Assembly (NCBI GenBank): GCA_034926605.1
Contig: JAYFQV010000007.1
Coordinates: forward strand, 1-64,000
DNA length: 64,000 nt
Origin: CALXXL01 sp034926605
GTDB lineage: Bacteria > Verrucomicrobiota > Lentisphaeria > Victivallales > Victivallaceae
Reading direction: 5' to 3'
Shown: in pieces, positions 26,897-35,083 of the stretch
How positions within the stretch are numbered: the first letter of the stretch is position 1
How the letters are laid out: every line of letters starts with the position of its first letter
Position numbers and translations under genes: made by a program
Notes under the pieces: model-generated
What the model was told of the DNA's origin: nothing
The model's input: only the letters and a program-made list of their open reading frames with translations
Database searches by the model: none

Positions 26897-28368
26897 TTCC
26901 AAGCCTCCTCCCGGTCATCCAGATGGGTCCTGACCGAATTTATTTCCTGATAGTCTTCATGTCCTTTGCCGGCCAGGAGCACAATGTCGCCGGGCCGGGC
27001 GATTTCGGTTAGTGCAAGTTTTATGGCGGCACGGCGGTCGGGTTCCACCCTGACGTCGGTGCCGGAAGGGATGCCGGCGAGAATATCGCGGATGATTGAA
27101 TCGGGATTCTCGGTGCGCGGGTTGTCGCTGGTCACCACCACCACGTCGGCTCCGGAGGCCGCGACTTTGCCCATGCGGGGGCGTTTGGTGTGATCGCGGT
27201 CGCCGCCGGCGCCGAAAAGCACGACGAGTTTTCCGTTGCACCAGGGACGGATGGCGGAAATCACTCTGGCGAGCGCGTCGTCGGTATGGGCATAGTCAAC
27301 GAAACAATCGATGCGGCCGTTGGTCAGGTGTTCGAGACGGCCGGGAATCTGCACGTCGGCGGCGATCGACGAGAGTACGGTTTCCAATGGTATTCCGGTG
27401 GACAGACCGGCCAGAACCACGCCGCAGGTGTTGTAAACATTGTGTTCGCCGCAGAGCGGGGTGATCACTTCGAAGGGATCGCGGTCGCCGCCGGCGATTT
27501 TGTAGATCGAGTTGGCGGCGGAACAGCAGACGTCCATAATTCGGTAATCGGCCTGTTCCGAGCGTCCGAACCCGATGGCCCGGACACCGCTCTCACGGGT
27601 CTGTTCCAACAGCAGTTTTCCCCATGGATCGTCGATATTGATCACCGCCGTGCCTTCCGGTTTTACCAGTTCCAGAAACATCCTGCGTTTGGCGGAGAAG
27701 TAATTGTCCATGGTGTGGTGGTAATCGAGGTGGTCGCCGGTCAGGTTGGTGAATATCGCGGCCTCGAATTTTGCGGAGGCTGTGCGGTATTGATCCAGTC
27801 CGTGGCTGGAATTTTCCAGCGCCGCGGCCGGAATGCCGTTGGCCAGCATCTCGTTGAACAGCCGTTCCACCTCGAACGGCGGCGGAGTGGTGTAACCGGT
27901 CTGCCGGAACTCATTGCCGGTATCGCAGCCGACGGTGGAGATCAGTCCGGCCGATCCGAAGTGATTTTGGAGCAGGGTGTGAAGCAGCATGGCGGTGGTG
28001 GTTTTGCCGTTGGTGCCGGTTACCGCGTACAGTTTGAGTTTATCGGCCGGGAACCCGGCGAAAAGTTCCGCCGCGCGCGCCGCGAACAGGGTGGGGCGGT
28101 CGATTCGGATGTAGCCGAGCCCGCGTGCTTCCGGCGGCAGTTCGGAAAAGTCGAGTGTGGTGGCGATGGCGGCGGCTCCGGCGGCAACTGCGTCCGGGAT
28201 GTGTTCTATCCCGTCGTTTTCCTCGTCGTCGAAGGCGATGAACAGACCGCCGGGCGAAAGGTGGCGCACTTTCACGTCGCAACTGGAAAATTCGTCGGGG
28301 AGAACATTGCGTTCCTCCGCGAACAAATCGCCAAGATATTCCCTGAGTCTATATAAATCTATCTTCAT
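26887..28368 (-). CDS. murE: UDP-N-acetylmuramoyl-tripeptide synthetase MurE, meso-DAP type
   Basis: 493 residues. It adds the third amino acid to UDP-MurNAc-Ala-Glu. The ATP loop GTNGKTTT is at 118-125, ENSSHGLDQYR and HTDDALARVI are typical central motifs, and the DNPRTENP segment near residue 400 is the known signature of enzymes that select meso-diaminopimelate. AAGGA precedes the ATG at 28368; another in-frame ATG lies two codons upstream. It appears to head the minus-strand cluster that runs to ybeY. murF and mraY are not present here. Confidence 0.95.
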   Translation of the reverse strand: MKIDLYRLREYLGDLFAEERNVLPDEFSSCDVKVRHLSPGGLFIAFDDEENDGIEHIPDAVAAGAAAIATTLDFSELPPEARGLGYIRIDRPTLFAARAAELFAGFPADKLKLYAVTGTNGKTTTAMLLHTLLQNHFGSAGLISTVGCDTGNEFRQTGYTTPPPFEVERLFNEMLANGIPAAALENSSHGLDQYRTASAKFEAAIFTNLTGDHLDYHHTMDNYFSAKRRMFLELVKPEGTAVINIDDPWGKLLLEQTRESGVRAIGFGRSEQADYRIMDVCCSAANSIYKIAGGDRDPFEVITPLCGEHNVYNTCGVVLAGLSTGIPLETVLSSIAADVQIPGRLEHLTNGRIDCFVDYAHTDDALARVISAIRPWCNGKLVVLFGAGGDRDHTKRPRMGKVAASGADVVVVTSDNPRTENPDSIIRDILAGIPSGTDVRVEPDRRAAIKLALTEIARPGDIVLLAGKGHEDYQEINSVRTHLDDREEAWKWL

Positions 28369-28506
28369 CTGCATCCTTATCTTTTTAGTATAAAAGTAAG
28401 ATACATTAAATTCGCTTTTATTCAAACCCCCGGCAAAATAATTTGAATTTTTCCGGGCGCCATGCTATATTAGCGCAAATTTTGATAATAATACAAGGAT
28501 TTTGTC

Positions 28507-28953
28507 ATGAAGAAGTTTTTGTTGCCGCTGGTGGCCGCCTGTATGTTCGGATTCGCCGGGTGTTCCGACGAGGCCGCCGGGAAAGTTGAAGTCGACGTCA
28601 CCCGCGATCTCAGCGCGATATCCCAGGACGCCGCCGCTGCCAACCTCAAGACCGCCGACGAGATGATCGCCGCCTACGGCAGTGCCGCTTCCGAGCTGAA
28701 CAAGGAGGCCGACATGCTGGTCAAGGAGATGAACAAGATCAAGATGAAGGACATCACCGGCCCCGAAGCGCAGAAGTATCAGCAGGATATTGCCGCAAAG
28801 CGCGAGCTCGCCAAGAAATGCGGGGAGGCCAAAAAGCTTTTCGAGGATCGCAAGGCTGCGCTTGAGGCTGAAAAGCAGGCGGCGGAGGCTAAAGATACCT
28901 CCGCTCCCGCGGCCGCCGCCACCGATATCGGGGCTGTTGCGGCAGTAAAGTGA
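28507..28953 (+). CDS. Small helical lipoprotein
   Basis: 148 residues. MKKFLLPLVAACMFGFAGC is a lipoprotein signal with lipobox FAGC. The mature part is strongly helical and charged (KEMNKIKMKD, AAKRELAKKCGEAKKLFEDRKAALEAEKQ), suggestive of a coiled coil, then an alanine-rich tail. No family recognised. It is monocistronic, divergent from murE and followed by a GC-rich hairpin. Confidence 0.75.
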   Translation: MKKFLLPLVAACMFGFAGCSDEAAGKVEVDVTRDLSAISQDAAAANLKTADEMIAAYGSAASELNKEADMLVKEMNKIKMKDITGPEAQKYQQDIAAKRELAKKCGEAKKLFEDRKAALEAEKQAAEAKDTSAPAAAATDIGAVAAVK

Positions 28954-28957
28954 TTCT

Positions 28958-28980
28958 CGGCCGCCGATTGCCGGCGGCCG
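28958..28980 (+). terminator. GC-rich hairpin after the small lipoprotein gene
   Basis: CGGCCGCCG / CGGCGGCCG, 9-bp perfect stem with loop ATTGC, five bases after the stop. There is no U-run, so it may be an mRNA-stabilising end rather than a full intrinsic terminator. Confidence 0.5.
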
Positions 28981-29033
28981 GTTGATTTGAATTATGCGGG
29001 AAGCGCCGTCCGAACGGGTGTTGCGCTTTATGA

Positions 29034-29067
29034 TGCGCCGGAAACGGAAATTCCGTTTTCCGGCGCA
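29034..29067. terminator. Second hairpin before the phosphatase gene
   Basis: TGCGCCGGAAACGGA pairs with TCCGTTTTCCGGCGCA, with one bulged base, followed by ATGTTTATAT. It may back up the preceding hairpin or form part of the leader of the next gene. Confidence 0.4.
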
Positions 29068-29117
29068 ATGTTTATATGTCGGGATAGTTGAACGCAAAAC
29101 AGGCAAAGGAAGAAAAG

Positions 29118-30851
29118 ATGAGACGATGGTTTTTCGTTTTGTGGCTGTTGCCGTTGATGGTGCTGGCGGCGAAGCAGGAGTTCATTGAGCCGGAATTTGC
29201 CGCGCAATGGAAGGTTGACGGCAGCGACGAAGCCGCTCTGCGCGACCCGGTCACCGGGCATATCGAACTGCGTAAATTTTTGAACGATGCGCCGAATTCC
29301 TCAAAATGTCTTACCGTACACGGCGGTTTTACTGCTTCGCGCGACGGGGAAATGGTGCTGGGAATCGGCGCCGACTGGTGGTTTGATGCCAGGCTGAACG
29401 GTTATCCGGTTCTTTCCACCATGTCCTGCGGCAATTCAGAAGCGCCGGTGGTTTTGAGCAATCAAGCCATTCCTGTCAAGGTACGCAAAGGGTGGAATGA
29501 TCTCGATATAACAGTTCGCAGCGGAGATAAGGGATGCTCGCTGTCGATCGGTGCGATTCCCGGCGGCGTGGCGGCGCTGGATGCTGTGGACCGCAGGCGG
29601 TTGACGGCCTGCCAGATGCCGTCGATCCCGGCGGTTCTGGAACAGCCGTGCGTGGTGCGGCCGGGAAGTACGGGCGTGGCGATTTATTTTAGAACCTGCG
29701 GCGACATCCCTTCCGGTATCGCCTACCGTCGGATGGGAAGCGAAAAATGGCAGGAGACATGGGACCTGCTCGGCGGCCGGGTCCGCACCGACCGTGATCG
29801 CCATGTGGTGGAACTGACCGGCCTTGAGCCGGGTGCCGAATACGAGTTCAAAGTGCTTATGGCCGATCCAGACGACTATTCCGTAAAAGAGGGTGGGGTT
29901 TATGTCTTTCGTACGTTCGGTGCCGCGTCGCGTCCGGTTCGCTTTTTCGCCACCGGCGACACGCAGCATTGGGCCGACGAAGTTCGCAGGCTTGTTGCAG
30001 ATTTCAAATCTAGCGGAGCGCTCGACAACTGCGATTTTGCCGTTCATCTCGGTGATCTCGACAACTATTTCAACTTTCGCCGCCTTTCCGAAGCGGTGGA
30101 ACCGATTTCGCACAGCGCCGGAGGGCGTCGGGTGGTGCCGTGGGTTCAGTGCCGCGGCAATCACGAGTATCGCGGCGAAGATACCGATGGGTTCTTCCAG
30201 ACGTTTTCGCCGGACGGCCGCGCATACTTCAGTTTTGTGTGCGGCGATACCATTTTCATCGTTCTTGATTCGGGCGAAGACGTCGAGCGGCTCGAACGCC
30301 CCGGCACCGGCTACACTCTCAACCATTGTGATCTCATAATGAAGGAGCAGCGTGCCTGGCTCGAAAAACTGATCGCCTCCGATGAGTTCAGGAACGCAAA
30401 GTTCAAAGTGGTGCTAAGCCATTGTCCCACCGAGGATGCCGGCGGCTGGCCGATGGCGGAGAGAATGCGCAAGCTTACCGACGACTTGTTTGCCGGAGAA
30501 AATCCCCGCGCCAGGATTCACTTGTGGCTGGCCGGGCATGTGCATCGTTATTATCGTACGATTCCCGGTGAAAACAGCATGCTGGTGCTCGATCCGACGA
30601 CTTATACCAAACTTTCCGGTGTATACCGGCCCTATACCATCGCGGTGAGCCAGGGGCCGTGGAATTGCAACCCGCAGCTTTCCGGGTTCGTGGTCGACAT
30701 ATCCGGCGATGACCTGAATGTCAAGTCGGTCGGGCCGGACGGGGAATTGCTGGACGCGTTCACGGTTCATCCTGACGGCACCGTCGATTCGCGGCCCGGC
30801 AAGCGACTGTTGCTCAAAGATGCCGAGATTATTTCCGAACGGAAGCAATAG
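29118..30851 (+). CDS. Secreted purple-acid-phosphatase-like metallophosphoesterase
   Basis: 577 residues with signal peptide (MRRWFFVLWLLPLMVLAA). Residues about 20-175 are a beta-sandwich-like front part, about 180-275 a fibronectin-like domain as in purple acid phosphatases (LTGLEPGAEYEFKV), and about 280-530 the metallophosphoesterase. Metal motifs in order: ATGDTQHW, HLGDLDNY, CRGNHEYRG, VVLSHCP and AGHVHRYY. The GD-x3-Y and GNHE forms favour the PAP branch. It would hydrolyse phosphate esters in the periplasm or outside the cell. AAAGGAAG precedes the ATG. Confidence 0.85.
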   Translation: MRRWFFVLWLLPLMVLAAKQEFIEPEFAAQWKVDGSDEAALRDPVTGHIELRKFLNDAPNSSKCLTVHGGFTASRDGEMVLGIGADWWFDARLNGYPVLSTMSCGNSEAPVVLSNQAIPVKVRKGWNDLDITVRSGDKGCSLSIGAIPGGVAALDAVDRRRLTACQMPSIPAVLEQPCVVRPGSTGVAIYFRTCGDIPSGIAYRRMGSEKWQETWDLLGGRVRTDRDRHVVELTGLEPGAEYEFKVLMADPDDYSVKEGGVYVFRTFGAASRPVRFFATGDTQHWADEVRRLVADFKSSGALDNCDFAVHLGDLDNYFNFRRLSEAVEPISHSAGGRRVVPWVQCRGNHEYRGEDTDGFFQTFSPDGRAYFSFVCGDTIFIVLDSGEDVERLERPGTGYTLNHCDLIMKEQRAWLEKLIASDEFRNAKFKVVLSHCPTEDAGGWPMAERMRKLTDDLFAGENPRARIHLWLAGHVHRYYRTIPGENSMLVLDPTTYTKLSGVYRPYTIAVSQGPWNCNPQLSGFVVDISGDDLNVKSVGPDGELLDAFTVHPDGTVDSRPGKRLLLKDAEIISERKQ

Positions 30852-30862
30852 CCGGTAAACAG

Positions 30863-30899
30863 AAACGCCGTCGGGCAATTTTGCGCGACGGCGTTTTTT
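30863..30899. terminator. Bidirectional intrinsic terminator
   Basis: AACGCCGTCG / CGACGGCGTT stem with A-run before and T6 after. It serves the phosphatase gene on the plus strand and ilvN on the minus strand. Confidence 0.88.
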
Positions 30900-30915
30900 A
30901 TCTCCGACAGGCCGG

Positions 30916-31404
30916 CTATTTCTTGGAGATCGCCACCCGGCCGGAACGCGCCATTTCGAGGATGCCGAAGTCGGCCACCATCTGGGTGAAATTGTCGATT
31001 TTCTCGGCGTCGCCGGAAATCTCCACCGTCATCTGGCTAGGATTCACATAGATCACCTTGCCTTGAAATACTTCCGCCAGCTGTATCAGCTGGCTTTGGC
31101 TGGCGGAGTCTTTGACCGCCAGTTTGAAAAGCGCCATTTCGCGTTCGATGAAGCCGCCGCCGGAAAGGTTGTGCACCTTCACCACGTCGACCAGCTTCTC
31201 AAGCTGCTTTTCAATCTGCTCGAGAACCCGTTCGTCGCCGCTGGTGACGATGGTCATCTGGGAATACTCCGAATCATAGGTGGGGTTCACCGTGAGCGAT
31301 ATGATGTTGTAGCCGCGGCCGCTGAACAGCCCGGCTACCCGGGCGAGAACTCCGAACTTGTTCGCAACCAGCACAGAAATGGTATGGGATTTGGATATAG
31401 TCAT
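30916..31404 (-). CDS. ilvN: Acetolactate synthase small (regulatory) subunit
   Basis: 162 residues. An N-terminal ACT domain (HTISVLVANKFGVLARVAGLFSGRGYNI) binds valine for feedback control; the C-terminal half starts near REMALFKL and ends in GILEMARSGRVAISK, all typical of IlvN/IlvH. It activates the catalytic subunit IlvB in branched-chain amino acid synthesis. No ilvB or ilvC is adjacent, which is unusual since they normally form an operon. CGGAGTG precedes the ATG. Confidence 0.93.
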   Translation of the reverse strand: MTISKSHTISVLVANKFGVLARVAGLFSGRGYNIISLTVNPTYDSEYSQMTIVTSGDERVLEQIEKQLEKLVDVVKVHNLSGGGFIEREMALFKLAVKDSASQSQLIQLAEVFQGKVIYVNPSQMTVEISGDAEKIDNFTQMVADFGILEMARSGRVAISKK

Positions 31405-31607
31405 TTTTTAACACTCCGCGTTGTAATAATATGCAGTGCGAATCCCGTATTTGCAAGTACATCCGCGTTTTTTTTCCGCAATTAGAAAAAAATCCGGAAA
31501 AAATGGCTGCAATACGGTTTTGGGATTTGCATTTTTTGAAAAAGAGGGCATTTTTTGTCCCTTGTCGTTAAAATGTTCACAAGCTAAAAACAGGAATCTG
31601 CCGGACA

Positions 31608-32774
31608 ATGAGCATCGATCCGTTGGATTACTACCAGCCCAAGGAGTGGGACTGCTTCATATCCGAAGCTAAGAAACACGAGACTCCTTTTCTGTTGGTG
31701 CATCTTGGCATCATCCGCAAGAAGTATGCCGAACTAAGAAAACTTATGCCTTTCGCCAAAATTTACTATGCGGTGAAGGCAAATCCGGCTCCGGAGGTCA
31801 TCGCGCTTTTGCGAGACCTGGGCAGCTGTTTCGACATTGCCAGTATTTACGAGCTGGACCGCGTGTTGTCGCTTGGCGTCGACCCTTCGCGGCTGAGCTA
31901 TGGCAACACCATCAAGAAGGCTTCAAGCATTAAGTACTTCTACGACAAAGGCGTCAGGATGTATGCCACCGATAATATCGGCGACCTGCGCAACATCGCA
32001 AAATACGCTCCCGGAAGCCGGGTGTTTTTCCGGATTCTTTCCGAAGGGGCTGAAACCGCCGACTGGCCGCTTTCACGCAAATTCGGCTGTCACCCGGACA
32101 TGGCCTATGACCTGATCTGCGAAGCGGCGCGGCTCAAGCTGATTCCCTACGGCGCCAGCTTCCACGTGGGCAGCCAGCAGCGCGACATCGGCGCCTGGGA
32201 CTCGGCCATCGCCAAAGTCCGCTACCTGTTCGACTCCGCCCGGGAGGCCGGCATCGAATTGAAGATGATCAACATGGGCGGCGGATTTCCCGCCAATTAT
32301 ATCAGCAAGACCAGTCCGCTGGAGCTTTATGCTTCCGAAATCACCCGCTATCTAAGCGAGGACTTCGGCGACGAGCATCCGGACGTGATTCTGGAACCGG
32401 GCCGAAGCCTGGTGGGTGAGGCCGGGGTGCTGGTTTCCGAGGTGGTGATGATTTCCCAGAAGTCGTTCCACAGCGTCGACAAGTGGATATATTTGGACAC
32501 CGGCAAATTCAACGGACTGATCGAGACTTGGGACGAGGCGATCAAATATCCGATATATTGCGACCGCAACGGCGAGGAGTCGGAGGATTTCATCATCGCC
32601 GGGCCAACCTGCGACAGTCAGGACGTGATGTACGAGTATTTCCGAAATCCGCTTCCGGCCAATCTGAAGGTGGGCGACCGCCTGTTCTGGCTCACCACCG
32701 GGGCATACACCGGCAGCTACTGCGCGGTGGAATTCAACGGGTTCCCGCCGTTGAAGTCTTACTTCATAAAATAA
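31608..32774 (+). CDS. Ornithine/lysine-type PLP decarboxylase (fold type III)
   Basis: 388 residues, the size of bacterial alanine-racemase-fold ODC/LDC enzymes. The PLP lysine is K57 in YAVKANP. HVGSQ (186-190), GGG (224-226) and EPGR (263-266) bind the cofactor phosphate, and GPTCDSQD (332-339) holds the active-site cysteine at 335. The first step of polyamine synthesis (putrescine or cadaverine) is the likely role. Diaminopimelate or carboxynorspermidine decarboxylases share the fold, but the GPTCDSQD form favours ODC/LDC. Monocistronic, ended by a strong terminator. Confidence 0.88.
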   Translation: MSIDPLDYYQPKEWDCFISEAKKHETPFLLVHLGIIRKKYAELRKLMPFAKIYYAVKANPAPEVIALLRDLGSCFDIASIYELDRVLSLGVDPSRLSYGNTIKKASSIKYFYDKGVRMYATDNIGDLRNIAKYAPGSRVFFRILSEGAETADWPLSRKFGCHPDMAYDLICEAARLKLIPYGASFHVGSQQRDIGAWDSAIAKVRYLFDSAREAGIELKMINMGGGFPANYISKTSPLELYASEITRYLSEDFGDEHPDVILEPGRSLVGEAGVLVSEVVMISQKSFHSVDKWIYLDTGKFNGLIETWDEAIKYPIYCDRNGEESEDFIIAGPTCDSQDVMYEYFRNPLPANLKVGDRLFWLTTGAYTGSYCAVEFNGFPPLKSYFIK

Positions 32775-32796
32775 GACACCTGAAATAAGACACCTG
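32769..32796. repeat. Two tandem copies of a 14-base unit over the decarboxylase stop codon
   Basis: AAATAAGACACCTG occurs twice in a row (32769-32782, 32783-32796). The first copy holds the TAA stop. Confidence 0.9.
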
Positions 32797-32815
32797 GATT
32801 TTTGCGAAGAATTGC

Positions 32816-32844
32816 AATCCGACGCCGAAAATCGGCGTCGGATT
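32816..32844. terminator. Bidirectional intrinsic terminator
   Basis: AATCCGACGCCGA / TCGGCGTCGGATT, 13-bp stem with an AAA loop, followed by TATTTTTT. It ends the decarboxylase gene and, on the other strand, lies right at the stop of the ABC permease gene. Confidence 0.85.
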
Positions 32845-34148
32845 TATTTTTTGAACTTCATGGCGGAGGCAATCGCCTGCGGCAGCGAATAAAGCACGGC
32901 CGCCGTCATCAGCGCCAGCGATGAAATCAGCCCGATCCGGGCGCATTCGGCGTTGTAGGCAAGCTCGAGCGGCGAAAAGAACAGCCATACGCCTGGATCG
33001 TGCACAATGAATTGCATGATGATGGCCGAGGCCGCGGTTACGGTCCCGAACACCAAAGCCGGTACCAGCACAGGATGGCGCGCGGCCGGGCCGTAACCGG
33101 CCAATGCGCGACGGATGATCCAGCATAATGTAACATAGAAAATCGCGTAGAAGAACAGCCCGGTGTAACGGGCGGACCATGAAAACCCGGGATTGCCGGC
33201 ATACCAGACGATCGCCGCCGTCAGCAGCGAATACACCCACGCCGGGGCCGCGCCGCTTGCAAACAGGAAATGGAATACCCGCATGGCCGGATTTCGCGGC
33301 GCTTCCACTCGCGCGCGTCGCGGAATTTCCAGCGGTTCGCAACTTCCGACCAGCGCCATTATGGCGGCGATAACGGCGGCTGCCGCCGGAGCCGTTGCGG
33401 TCAGCCATGGCGCGAAAGCCGCCAATACGGCCACCGATACAAGCCCCCAGAAGCGCGGCCACGGCATCCGGTTGCCGTTGGCCGGCATCAGAGCCGCCTG
33501 CGCAAGGCTCAATCCCACCACCGTCAGCAGCCCGGCGGCAACCGCCAGAGATATCCATGCTTTCGGTGTCTCGGATGCCGGAATGGCGGTCATACCGAAA
33601 AGCGTCAGCGCCAGGATTGCCGCCGGGAACACCATCTTGCCGCCGGCGTTGTGCGTTCTTATGGCCGCAAAGATCATGGTCATCGCGGTGAACGGTGGCA
33701 GCCAGAACAGCGGCTGGAACATCCCGTTGGCAAAAGTGGAAAGGTCGATTCCGCGCAGCGTCCACGCCGCGATTAAGAACGGGAGGAACACGAACCAAAG
33801 TACTGCTGCTGCGGCCATCACCGCCGTGAATTTGCCCAGCACTATCCTCCACGGTGAAAGGGTGGTCAAAAACAGTAGATCGTCTCCGCCGGAACGTTCG
33901 GAACCCAGGCGCGATCCGCCCGCCAGTGCCGTGAGTCCAAGGACGGCAGTCAAGGCGAAACGGAGTATTTTGAACAGTCCGGTACCGCTGTTTCCGGTGG
34001 AAATTATTATGACGGTGAGAACCAGCAGCATGGCCGCCAGCGCCGCCAGCGAGAATACAAGTTCGCGCATGGACTGTCGTGCGTCCTTTACCAGTAACGG
34101 GTTGGCCGCGTTGTCGAACTTCTGCGCCGCTGAAAGTCTTTCCATCAT
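32844..34148 (-). CDS. ABC-2-type transporter permease
   Basis: 434 residues with about eleven or twelve hydrophobic segments and few long loops. The N-terminus NPLLVKDARQSMRELVFSLAALAAMLLVL resembles ABC-2 export permeases of the NatB/GldF-like kind. The start ATG overlaps the stop of the ATPase gene (ATGA), so the pair is coupled. Substrate unknown; the companion secreted/membrane protein upstream suggests an envelope substrate. Confidence 0.8.
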   Translation of the reverse strand: MMERLSAAQKFDNAANPLLVKDARQSMRELVFSLAALAAMLLVLTVIIISTGNSGTGLFKILRFALTAVLGLTALAGGSRLGSERSGGDDLLFLTTLSPWRIVLGKFTAVMAAAAVLWFVFLPFLIAAWTLRGIDLSTFANGMFQPLFWLPPFTAMTMIFAAIRTHNAGGKMVFPAAILALTLFGMTAIPASETPKAWISLAVAAGLLTVVGLSLAQAALMPANGNRMPWPRFWGLVSVAVLAAFAPWLTATAPAAAAVIAAIMALVGSCEPLEIPRRARVEAPRNPAMRVFHFLFASGAAPAWVYSLLTAAIVWYAGNPGFSWSARYTGLFFYAIFYVTLCWIIRRALAGYGPAARHPVLVPALVFGTVTAASAIIMQFIVHDPGVWLFFSPLELAYNAECARIGLISSLALMTAAVLYSLPQAIASAMKFKK

Positions 34149-35083
34149 TGCACCTCGCCGCGGGTCGCCCGCAGAAATATCTCTTCCAGCCCGTATTCGC
34201 GGCGCTCGAAGCCGATGAGGAGGCATCCGGAGTCGAACAGGCGCTTCATGACTTCACTGCAAGCGGCATCGTCGCCTTCGATTTCCACTGCCAGCTCGGT
34301 GCGCGAAATCTCTGACACCTGCTTAACTTCCGGCATTGTCGCGAGCACGGCTTTTGCCGCCGCCGGGTCGGATGCGATTCTGATTTTGACAAAACTGCAC
34401 TGCGCACATTTGTTTTTGCAGCCGAGTTCGCTGATTTTTCCGGAGCGCACCATACGGCCGCGCTCGATGATCACCACCGAGTCGCAGATATCCTCAAGGT
34501 CGGCCAGGATATGAGAAGACAGAAAAATGGCGCGTCCGCGCCGTTGGAGTGTGCGGAGAAGGTCGCGCAAGTCCAGTCTGGCGCGCGGATCCAGCCCAGC
34601 GGCCGGTTCGTCCAGTATCAGCACTTCCGGGTCGTGCACCAGCGCCCGGGCCAGAGCCACCCGCTGTTTCATGCCCTTGGACAGGCTGGTCAACTGCTTG
34701 TCGCGCATTTCGGATAGCTGGAGCATTTCGTCGAGTTCGCCGAGCCGGCGGTTACGCGCCGGATTTTCGATGCCATAGGCGCGGGCGAAGAAGTCCAGAT
34801 AATCGCGTACGGTCAGCCCGCGGTTGTCGGGCAAGGTGTCCGGCATCAGCCCCAGCGCCCCCCTGACCCGGTCGGGATAATATACCGCGGATACGCCGTC
34901 GTAAAGAACATCGCCGGCATCGGGCAGGTCGATGGTGGCCATTATCCGGATGGAGGTGGTCTTTCCGGCGCCGTTGGGGCCGATGAACCCGCATATTTCA
35001 CCGGAGGCGAAGCTGAAGGAAAGGTCGTCCACCGCCAGTTGGGAGCCGAAAGCCCGGCGCAGATGCTTCACTTCGACAATCAT
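34145..35083 (-). CDS. ABC transporter ATP-binding protein
   Basis: 312 residues. Walker A GPNGAGKT 35-42, signature LSKGMKQR 134-141, Walker B VLILDEP 154-160 and switch histidine in LSSHILADLED near 189-197. After the core an accessory C-terminal domain follows, opening with three cysteines C222, C226 and C229 (CKNKCAQC), which is not usual in this family. The ATG at 35083 overlaps the stop of the upstream gene by four bases. It works with the permease that follows. NatA/GldA/CcmA-like exporters are the closest type. Confidence 0.92.
   Translation of the reverse strand: MIVEVKHLRRAFGSQLAVDDLSFSFASGEICGFIGPNGAGKTTSIRIMATIDLPDAGDVLYDGVSAVYYPDRVRGALGLMPDTLPDNRGLTVRDYLDFFARAYGIENPARNRRLGELDEMLQLSEMRDKQLTSLSKGMKQRVALARALVHDPEVLILDEPAAGLDPRARLDLRDLLRTLQRRGRAIFLSSHILADLEDICDSVVIIERGRMVRSGKISELGCKNKCAQCSFVKIRIASDPAAAKAVLATMPEVKQVSEISRTELAVEIEGDDAACSEVMKRLFDSGCLLIGFERREYGLEEIFLRATRGEVQ

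Noticed and set aside
27190..28356. 388-residue open frame antisense to murE
   Set aside because: Glycine/valine-rich shadow of murE, which is certain.
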